This document shows positions 55,367-64,000 of a DNA stretch of 64,000 bases, piece by piece. How positions within the stretch are numbered: the first letter of the stretch is position 1; each line of letters begins with the position of its first letter. Made by a program: the position numbers and the translations under genes. The notes below the pieces were generated by a model. That model saw only the letters and a program-made list of their open reading frames with translations. It was not told the origin of the DNA and made no database searches. The stretch is from Musa acuminata AAA Group (taxonomy: Eukaryota > Streptophyta > Magnoliopsida > Zingiberales > Musaceae), in NCBI RefSeq assembly GCF_036884655.1, contig NC_088348.1, positions 21,627,501-21,691,500 of the forward strand. Reading direction: 5' to 3'.

Positions 55367-56354
55367 ATCTCCCACTTATTCTAAAGCCAATCACCTATGT
55401 GTCTGATCCCCATCAAACCCCTATGATACTTAAAGACAATATAAGATGACTTTGTCAATAGATCTGCAACGTAATCTTCGTATGAAACTCTTTCCAATGC
55501 TACATCTCCTCGGGTCACGATCTCTCTAATTAGGAAAAACCTCCTCAAAACACTTCTAATGAGACTTGGGTTCCTTCACTTGAGCAATCGCCTCGTTGTT
55601 GTCGCAATATGAGAAAATCAGCTCCTCGCTACCCGGCACGACTCCTATATATGTGATAAACTTCTTCATTCAGACTCTCTCTTTTGCTGCCTCTACTACA
55701 ACAATGTACTCCGCCTCTGTGGTCGAGTCAGTAGTAGTGTCTTGCTTGGAACTCTTCCAGCACACTGCTCCTTTATTCAAGGTGTACACATACCCCGAAT
55801 TCGACTTACTATCATCGACATTGGACTGAAAACTCAAGTTTGTGTAGCCTTCAACCTTGAAGCTACTACCTCCATATACTAGTAAAAGATTCTTAGTCCT
55901 TATCAAGTACTTAAGGATAAACTTTATTGCTTTCCAATGCTCAAAGTCTGGATCCGCTTGATACCTACTCGTGACACTCAAAGCATGCGCTATATCAGAC
56001 CTAGTACATAGCATGACATTCATGATAGACCCTATTGCTGAGGCATAGAGTATTCTATCCATGTTCACCCTTTTTTCAGGAGTTTTTGGGGACATACTCC
56101 TAGAAAGCGATATCCCAAGTCTCACCGGTATGAGACATCTCTTAGAATTTTTCATGCCAAACCTTTTGATAATGGTGTCTATGTACTTGGACTGGGACAA
56201 GCCAAGTATCCTCTTAGATTTCTCTATAGATTTGAATCCTCAAGAAATAAGATGCTTCCCCTAAGTCCTTCATGGAGAAGTGTCTAGATAACCAAGTCTT
56301 TACTATGGATAGTACTCTTACATCATTCCCAATGATCATGATGTCATCCACATA
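55367..56354 (-). pseudogene. Copia RT (C-terminal part) and RNase H remnant
   Basis: Read on the minus strand: YVDDIMIIGND (56354 downward), HFSMKDLGEASYFL, a one-base frameshift near 56220, then an open frame 56200-55670 with SQSKYIDTIIKRFGM, YASAIGSIMNVMLCTRSDIAHALS and STTEAEYIVVVEAAKE. The RNase H tail to about 55380 contains stops. The style resembles Tork/Angela-type copia. It is followed by the purine tract and LTR. Confidence 0.85.
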
Positions 56355-56629
56355 TGTAATATCCCTCACTTTTGAAAATTTATTAATAAGGATTTATATA
56401 TAAATTGGAGGACCTATATGTAAGTATAGAAATTTCAAGGACTAAACTGTAAGTTGTAAAAAGAAAAAAAATAAAGAAAATCGAAAATAAAGAAACAGAG
56501 AGAAGAGCGGTGGGGTCTGGGGAGACGAAGAGAAGAGTAGTTGAGGGAGAAGAGAAGAAAAGAAGAAGAAGAAGAGAGGGAAGAGGGAGAGGAAAGAGAG
56601 ATAGCTGCAGCAGCTAGGGCTGCAGCACC

Positions 56630-57410
56630 TCTGTTTCATGTAGGAGGAAATAGAGGAGTTCATGTGTGGGGCGTCGGGGAGAAGGGAAGAAGAGGAGAAG
56701 AAGAGAAGCAGAGGAAGAGAAGAAGAAGAAGAAGAAGAACAGAGAAGGTGGCTGCGGTAAGGGCTGCAGCGAGGAGCTATGGGGCGTTGGGGAGGAGAAA
56801 GGAAGAAGAAGAGAAGAAGAAAAGAAGAAGAAGAGGGAAAAGAAGAGAGGAGGAAGAAGAGGGAGAAGAGAAGAATAGAAGAAGAAAAAAAGAGAGGGAA
56901 GTGGGAGAGGAGCGAGAGGTGGCAGCAGCTAGGGCTGCAGCACCTCTGTTTCCTGCAGGCGGAAACAGAGGAGACGAGGTGTGGGGCGTTGGGGACGAGA
57001 AGAAGAAGAAAAGGATGGCTGCGGCATGGGCTGCAGTGAGAAGGTGTGGGGCGTCGGGTAGGAGAAGGGAAGAAGAGGAGAAGAAGAAGGAGAAGGAGAA
57101 GAAGAAGAAGAGGAAGAGAAGAAGTAGAAGCGGGTGAAGAGGCGACACCTCTGTTTCCTGCAGGAGGAAACAGAGGAGAGGAGGTGGTGTTCATCGGGGA
57201 GAAGAAGGGGAGGAAGGAGAAGAAGATAAGAAGAAGAAAGGAAGGAGAAGGAAGATGAGAAGGGAAAGAAGTCGCTGCGACTGCGGCTGTGGCAGCTGTA
57301 GCTGTGGCAGGGAAAGAGGAAGAGGAAGGAAGAAGGGAAGAAGAGAGGAAGAGAAGAAGTAGAAGTGGGTGAAGAGGTGGCACCTCTGTTTCCTGCAAGA
57401 GGAAACAGAG
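56630..57410 (+). repeat. Four dispersed hairpin motifs in the 5' LTR
   Basis: Inverted repeats with arms CTCTGTTTCCT and AGGAAACAGAG around a 5-nt loop, at about 56632, 56945, 57149 and 57385. The third is perfect and the others have one or a few changes. The same series is in the 3' LTR near 62115, 62446, 62651 and 62887. Confidence 0.85.
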
Positions 57411-59189
57411 GAAAGGAGGTGCTGTTCGTCGGGGAGAAGAAGGGGAGGAAGGAGAAGAAGAGAAGAAGAAGAAAGGAAGGAGAAAGAAGAGGAGAAGGGA
57501 AAGAAGTAGCTGCGGCTGCGACTTGGGCAGCTGCAGCTGTGGCAGGGAAATAGGAAGAGGAAGAAAGAAGGGAAGGAGAGGATGAAGCGAAGGGGAAGAA
57601 GGGGCTGCGACTGCGGCAATGGCAGCTGCAGTTGGAAGAAAAAAAGGAGAGGAAGATGAGCAGGGGAGGAAGAAGAGGTTGCAGCCATGGCTGAGGCTGC
57701 GACTGCAGCAGTGCAGCTGGGAAAGAAGAGAAGGAAAGGAAGAAGAAGAGAAAGGAAAAGGGAAGAAGAGAGGAAGAGGAGAAGGGGAGGCAGTTGTGGC
57801 AGTGGCAGCTGCAGCTGGAATAGAAGGAGAGGAAACATAGTAGGGGAGGAAGAAGAGGCTGCGGGTGTGGTGGCTGCGGCCGTGGCAGCGACTGCGGCTG
57901 CGGCTGCGATGTTGGTTGCGGTAGTTGCGACAGCGGTGGTGGCTGCAGTAGCTGCTTTTGGGAAAGAGAAAGAAAGAAAAAGGGAAAAAAAAGGGGGCCG
58001 TGGCCGTGATTGCGGCTGCGGTGGTGGCGGCTGCGTCAACGACAGCTGTGTTTGGGGAAAGAAAGTGTAGGAACGAGAGAAGGGAGGAAGGAAATAGTGC
58101 GGTGGAAGGGGCTACGACTGTGGCAGCGGCAGCGGCGGTGGCTGTGGCAGCTGCGTTTTGGAAAAAAAAGAAGGAATGAGAGTAAGAGAGAACAGGCGAC
58201 TGTGCCTCGATATTCGACACGTCATGTAGGTGCGAAGAAAGAAAGAAAACGAGAGCACAAAACGAAACAAAGAGAGGACATGGAGGAAAAGTAGAAGGAT
58301 TTGGGCTGGCACCTTCTTTGGATCTTCGGATCGAAATCTTTGAAAGACAAGTTTCCCGATCGTTTCTCCTGTTATTGTTCTAATCTTTCCTATTGCAAGT
58401 GTCTTGATCTTTCCTGACTGCAATTTTATCTCTACATTTGCTTTGAATATGAGGAACATTGAATTGTTCTAGCCTTGCATTTGATATATCTCTTGTTTAG
58501 ATGTAACGATTCGAATCTGTGCAACTTCTGAGATTCTGACCTTTCTACTTTGTTATGGTTATAACTTCATGTATTGACCTCTGATTTGGACAAAACTTAT
58601 TTGATCAGAATATAGACTCATAAACCTTTCTTTTGATAGCTTTCTTGAGTATATTGGAGCACAATTGATGGTTTAAATTATTTGTTCAATGTGCCTCTTG
58701 AATTATACTAGAAATCGAGCTTTGGTCGATTTCACATATTCTGGTTTCATTCATTTGGAAATTAATTTGCATCGTATTGACTCATAAAGGCACATGTACA
58801 TTTCGTTGTTCCGCATGTGCTTCCGATATGTCCCAATTTATTGTTCACAATACCCTTTTGTACTCTGGTGTTTGTGGGATTATTTGGACCTTTGCCAGAA
58901 ATGGTTAAGGATATGTGCTTAGAGCCTGCGATGCTCTAGATTATGTTTAGTGGTCATTCAGAAATGGATGAACCATATTATGTTTGGAATCCCACTTCAC
59001 CTTCTATCTGTTTGATATGAAATTCAGAGCCGACCTAGCACTTGGGTATGGTGAGAGGGCTCGAGTAGGAAAGGGCTACCCGTGGATGGAGTCGAGAACT
59101 CATCACAGCGTGGAGCCACCACTGAGTTAAACCTCACATGCACTATGCTAGGGTACGACGTCTGAGCTTCCGTTTCATATTCGTTCTTT

Positions 59190-59430
59190 GATATGCTCCG
59201 AAATGTTTCATCTCTTATTGTTACGCTTCGAAATGTTCCATTTGTCATTGATATGCTCTGGAACATTTCATACGCTATTGGTATGCTCCAATTACTCTAT
59301 GCTCCATTTACTATGAACTGATATGTTCTGAAATGTCCTATTTGCAATTGATATGCTCCGGAACATCTCGTACGCTATTGATATGCTTCAATTACTCTAT
59401 GCTCCATTTGTTATGAACCAAATATGTTAT
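59190..59430 (+). repeat. Approximately 100-bp imperfect tandem repeat in the 5' LTR
   Basis: ATATGCTC(T/C)GGAACAT starts at 59251 and 59351. Shorter ATATGCTCCGAAATGTT-type sub-repeats flank it. Confidence 0.75.
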
Positions 59431-60089
59431 GAATGAAATGACATTTATGATTCTGTATCTAATGAGATGATATCCTTGAATCTCTTGGATTCTGTCTTGC
59501 ATTATGATATCTTGTTTGTTTGAAACTGTCCCTTCTCGTGCTATATATGCTTTGTTATTTACTGAGCTATTTTTAGCTCACTCTGTTGTTATATAAATCT
59601 TTCAGGTCAGATTGTCACTCTTTGAGATGTTTGAATTGGGCTGAGGCAGTGGAGAGCTATTTTGAATTATGGGCAAGTCTTGTTGGTTATTATGTTATTG
59701 TTGTATAAGCATATTTTGTATGAAATGAAATGTTATCGATGAATCGAAATTGATATACTGTGTAAAAGTGTTAGATCTCTCTTATTTGGAATTTCAGAAT
59801 GTTAAGTATAATTTATGATGATATGAACTTGTGGTGAATAGTTGGAGTTCTGATTGTATATTTTATTTAGCTTGTGGATTTATAAATGTTGTTCATATTT
59901 GTCAAGTTGGCTTGGGTTGCCAAAAATGTGAATTATCGAGTGATGTGATATATGATTATAAATTACACAAGTTTTATAGATGTGAATTTGATAGAATGTT
60001 TTTCAGTATCCTTAAATGTGTGTTTGGATCCTGGATTGGTTTGTGTTGAAAATTTTAATATCATCGATATTATTTGAGGGGGCGTGACA

Positions 60090-61735
60090 GAGGTGGTATC
60101 AAGCATGATTTAAGGATCACTGAAATATTTGATATGTTGACATGCAAATATATTGAGGTCTAGTGAACTATAGTGATTGGTGGAAATTTTTCTTTGATGT
60201 ATTTTAGGAATCAAGGATGATAAGGTAATTTGGTCCTCCTACTTCATCTGGTTTTGATTAATTAAGTGGGATGAAAGGGGTAATCGGGGATATTGAATCA
60301 GAGTGGCGCAGCAGAAGCATGGTGCACCTAATTTCATTAGTGGTAGAAAAAGGGATGATGCAAACAGAGCAGATATATGATGTACAAAATTGTTCTGATG
60401 ATCAAAAGATTTCTTTTGCCACCTTATATCGGAAGTAAAGATTTATTATTAGTGGGAACAATGAAAAGAATTTCTGGAGATCAAGGACAAGAATAGCTAG
60501 GATAAGTTTACAAATAAAAATATGATTGGAAATGAATCAGAAAGTGATAACAAGAGGGTCAAGACCTTTGGATTTGAAATGGGAAGTCATCACAAAAAAC
60601 TCAATCACGTGTGGATTGCAAGTTAAATTATGAAACAAGTTTGTGTTTTCGAGTGAATGAAGTCTATTTTGCTTGTGGAAAGTTGGATCATAAAATAAAA
60701 GATTGCCCTTTGAACAAAAAGAAAGAGTTACTGCCTCATAAATCATCAGCCCATGTCAGAGTGTATGCTATCACTGAATATGATTCTAAAACTTCTGAAT
60801 TAGTGATCGAAGGTATTATGCATGTTTATGAAAGAATGCAAATATTTGTTTGACCATGGGTCATATCTACGATTTGATTTGTAATATGTTGCTTATCACT
60901 TGGGTATTCAACCTATACCACTGCATTATGTGATATACGGAAATACAATCATTGGAGATTCTTTGATAATGAACATGAATCTGGTCCTCTTGTCTGATTC
61001 TTATTGGAGAACTTGAACTTTTTGCTGATTTAGTTCTCCTAGAGATTTGGAGTTTTGATATTATACTTGGTATGAATTGACTATCTTCTTATCAAACCAA
61101 TATGGATTGGTATATACCAAATGATCACTTTTTGTATATTTGATCAGCTGATCTTTTATTTTGAGAGTATTGGACATGATTTATTTCCTTGCCTAATGTA
61201 TCCCAGGATGACTTGCCCGGATTACCCTCAAATGTGACTTTGTTTTTGATTTGGTCTTTGGGATAATCTCAATATCTAAGCCTCTCTACAGAATGATTTC
61301 ATTTGAGTAAATGAAATTGAAAAAGTAACTACAAGGACTATTAAATAAGGATTTTATTTGACTTAATATTTCATCATGGGGTGCTCCGATGTTAGTTAAA
61401 AAGATGGATGGAACATTGAGGCTTTATATTGATTATAGACAGTTGAATTAGGTGACCATAAAAAATGAGTATTCTCTAAAATGACGACTTGTTTGATTAA
61501 CTGCAGGGTGCACAAGTATTTTCAATGATTGATTGAAGGTCGTGTTACCATCTATTAAGGATCAAGGAGGAGAATATTTCGATCACTTTTGGATAATTGT
61601 GTAAATGTATTGTATTGATGAAATTATTTGAGAGGACTAAATTTAGAGGAAACAAAGAAATCATAATCCTCATCTTCTCATCGATTGAACTATGATCAAT
61701 TTAGAGGACTAAATTTTCTTTTAAGGGGGGGAGAG
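60090..61735 (+). pseudogene. Remnants of gypsy gag, protease and RT start
   Basis: A damaged zinc knuckle (ACGKLDHKIKDCP, first Cys lost) lies near 60680, followed by ARVYAITE-like sequence (RVYAITEYDSK). Protease-like remnants (FDHGSYLRFDL) are near 60850, and an IILGMN segment is at about 61058. RT start remnants (GAPMLVKKMDGTLRLYIDYRQLN) are near 61380-61450. Stops are frequent. Most of RT, RNase H and integrase is missing. Confidence 0.78.
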
Positions 61736-64000
61736 TGTAATATCCCTCACTTTTGAAAATTTATTAATAAAGATTTATATATAAATTGGAGGACTTATAT
61801 GTAAATATAGAAATTTTAAGGACTAAATTGTAAGTTGCAAAAAGAAAAAAAATAAAGAAAACCAAAAATTTCGATTTTATCCCACCGACTCCCACGCTCT
61901 CTGTTTCTTTCGAGAAACAGAGAGAAGAGCGGTGGGGTGTGGGGAGACGAAGAGAAGAGTAGTTGAGGGAGAAGAGAAGAAAAGAAGAAGAAGAGGGAAA
62001 AGAAGAGAGGAGGAAGAAGAGAGGAAGAAGAGGGAGAAGAGAAGAAAAGAAGAAGAAGAAGAGAGGGAAGAGGGAGAGGAAAGAGAGATAGCTGCAGCAG
62101 CTAGGGCTGCAGCACTTCTATTTCGTGTAGGAGGAAATAGAGGAGTTCATGTGTGGGGCGTCGGGGAGGAGAAGGGAAGAAGAGGAGAAGAAGAGAAGCA
62201 GAGGAAGAGAAGAAGAAGAAGAAGAAGAAGAAGAAGAAGAATAGAGAAGGTGGCTACGGTAAGAGCTGCAGCGAGGATCTGTGGGGCGTTGGGGAGGAGA
62301 AAGGAAGAAGAAGAGAAGAAGAAAAGAAGAAGAAGAGGGAAAAGAAGAGAGGAGGAAGAAGAGGGAGAAGAGAAGAAAAGAAGAAGAAAAAAAGAGAGGG
62401 AAGTGGGAGAGGAGCGAGAGGTGGCAGCAGCTAGGGCTGCAGCACCTCTGTTTCCTGCAGGCGGAAACAGAGGAGACGAGGTGTGAGGTGTTGGGGATAA
62501 GAAGAAGAAGAAGAGGATGGCTGCGGCATGGGCTACAGTGAGAAGGTGTGGGGCGTCGGGTAGGAGAAGGGAAGAAGAGGAGAAGAAGAAGGAGAAGGAG
62601 AAGAAGAAGAAGAGGAAGAGAAGAAGTAGAAGCGAGTGAAGAGGCGACACCTCTGTTTCCTGCAGGAGGAAACAGAGGAAAGGAGGTGCTGTTCGTCGGG
62701 GAGAAGAAGGGGAGGAAGGAGAAGAAGAGAAGAAGAAGAAAGGAAGGAGAAGGAAGATGAGAAGGGAAAGAAGTCGCTGCGGCTGCGGCTGTGGCAGCTG
62801 CAGCTGTGGCAGGGAAAGAGGAAGAGGAAGGAAGAAGGGAAGAAGAGAGGAAGAGAAGAAGTAGAAGCGGGTGAAGAGGTGGCACCTCTGTTTCCTGCAA
62901 GAGGAAACAGAGGAAAGGAGGTGCTGTTTGTCGGGGAGAAGAAGGGGAGGAAGGAGAAGAAGAGAAGAAGAAGAAAGGAAGGAGAAAGAAGAGGAGAAGG
63001 GAAAGAAGTAGCTGCGGCTGGGGCAGCTACAGCTGTGGCAGGGAAATAGGTAGAGGTAGAAAGAAGGGAAGGAGAGGAAGAAGCAAAGGGGAAGAAGGGG
63101 CTGCGGCTGCGGCGATAGCAGCTGCAGTTGGAAGAGAAGAAGGAGAGGAAGATGAGCAGGGGAGGAAGAAGAGGTTGCAGCCGTGGCTGAGGCTGCGACT
63201 GCAGCAGTGCAGCTGGGAAAGAAGAGAAGGAAAGGAAGAAGAAGAGAAAGGAAAAGGGAAGAAGAGAGGAAGAGGAGAAGGGGAGGCAGCTACGGCAGTG
63301 GCAGCTGCAACTAGAAGAGAAGGAGAGGAAACAAAGTAGGGGAGGAAGAAGAGGCTGCGGGTGTGGTGGCTGCGGCCGTGGCAGCGACTGCGGCTGCGGC
63401 TGCGACGTTGGCTGTGGTAGCTGCGGCAGCGATGGTGGCTGTAGTAGCTACTTTTGGGAAAGAGAAAGAAAGAAAAAGGGGAAAAAAAAAGGGGGGTCGT
63501 GGCCGTGATTGCGGCTGCGGTGGTGGCGGCTGCGTCAGCGACAGTTGTGTTTGGGGAAAGAAAGTGTAGGAACGAGAGAAGGGAGGAAGGAAATAGTGCG
63601 GTGGAAGGGGCTGCGACTGTGGCAGCGACAACGGCGGTGGCTGTGGTAGCTGCGTTTGGGAAAAAAAAGAAGGAATGAGATTAAGAGAGAGCAGGTGACA
63701 GTGCCTCGATATTCAACACGTGGTGTAGTTGCGAAGAAAGAAAGAAAACGAGAGCACAAAACGAAACAGAGAGAGGATACGAAGGAAAAGTAGAAGGATT
63801 TGGGCTGGCACCTTCTTTGGATCTTCGGATCGAAATCTTTGAAAGGCAAGTTTCCCGATCGTTTCTCCTGTTATTGTTCTAATCTTTCCTATTGCAAGTG
63901 TCCTGATCTTTCCTGATTACAATTTTATCTCTACATTTGCTTTGAATATGAGGAACATTGAATTGTTCTAGCCTTGCATTTGATATATCTCTTGTTTAGA
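61736..64000 (+). repeat. 3' LTR of the Tekay-like element (first 2,265 bp)
   Basis: Homologous to 56355 onward. It has about 55 bp near 61868-61920 that the 5' LTR lacks, including the left arm of a TTCG-loop hairpin (arms CTCTCTGTTTCT and AGAAACAGAGAG, about 61898-61925). The window ends inside it. Confidence 0.85.

Larger units (their letters stand above)
56355..60089 (+). repeat. 5' LTR of the Tekay-like element
   Basis: 3,735 bp. About 56470-58180 is purine-rich (GAAGAAGAGG) mixed with GCTGCGGCTGCGG blocks and carries four hairpin motifs. The remainder is AT-rich with a roughly 100-bp repeat near 59190-59430. Confidence 0.85.
56355..64000 (+). mobile_element. Ty3/gypsy element with 3.7-kb LTRs, Tekay/Del-like, internally deleted (runs off the window)
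   Basis: The 5' LTR is 56355-60089 (TGTAATATCCC...GTGACA), with primer site TGGTATCAAGC at about 60093. The interior is only 1,646 bp. The purine tract AAGGGGGGGAGAG is at 61723-61735, and the 3' LTR runs from 61736 past the window end. TGTAATA...TGACA ends and long LTRs fit Tekay/Del-type chromoviruses; no chromodomain remains to confirm it. The insertion site is immediately after the YVDD codons of the reverse copia (flank ACATA); the right-hand target duplication is outside the window. Confidence 0.82.

Noticed and set aside
56442..58220. 592-codon Ser/Pro/Leu/Phe-rich frame (minus strand), and similar frames at 62118-62900
   Set aside because: They are the complement of a purine-rich low-complexity LTR and are repeated in the other LTR. 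There are no domains and the composition is extreme.

Overview
This is nuclear DNA from a flowering plant. The evidence is a QALGGH-type C2H2 zinc-finger gene, a DUF1639 gene with a GT-AG intron, and nested LTR retrotransposons of plant-specific lineages (Ale-like and Sirevirus-like copia, chromodomain gypsy, Tat-like gypsy). The very GC-rich zinc-finger CDS and the abundance of Sireviruses suggest a monocot with a sizeable genome. A banana/ginger/palm-type species is my guess, not a demonstration.

Positions 1-17,400 are gene-bearing but sparse. They hold the 3' end of an unidentified gene (to 371), an intronless C2H2 zinc-finger transcription factor (5604-6326), an almost intact Ale-like copia element (6725-11982, TSD ACTTG) about 400 bp downstream of that gene, and a two-exon DUF1639 gene (16578-17390). 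The rest is AT-rich intergenic DNA with microsatellites.

Positions 19,500-64,000 are almost entirely retrotransposons in nested layers. (a) A decayed gypsy-like LTR pair lies at about 19545-21770. (b) A forward copia LTR with primer site and leader lies at 22110-24095. (c) A broken chromovirus (24096-38925) is interrupted near its chromodomain by a pol-less Sirevirus-like element (29676-38087, TSD CCAAC). (d) A reverse-strand copia 3' end (39064-56354) is of the same family as (b). Its LTR is split by a non-coding, tandem-repeat-filled Tat-like element (39777-54948, TSD AAAGG). That element is itself split by a full-length reverse-strand Sirevirus (40886-50338, TSD CCGGG) with an intact third ORF. 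(e) A gypsy element with 3.7-kb LTRs (56355 to beyond 64000) is inserted at the YVDD codons of copia (d).

Nothing here forms an operon-like system. The items most worth a second look are the intact ORF3 of the reverse Sirevirus with a possible 75-nt leader intron, the codon-phased and higher-order GC-rich arrays that fill the Tat-like element, an inverted segment carrying the TATA region in one Sirevirus LTR, spaced GGCGGTGNCACCGCC palindromes in Sirevirus LTRs and ahead of ORF3, and repeated perfect hairpins in the 3.7-kb LTRs.
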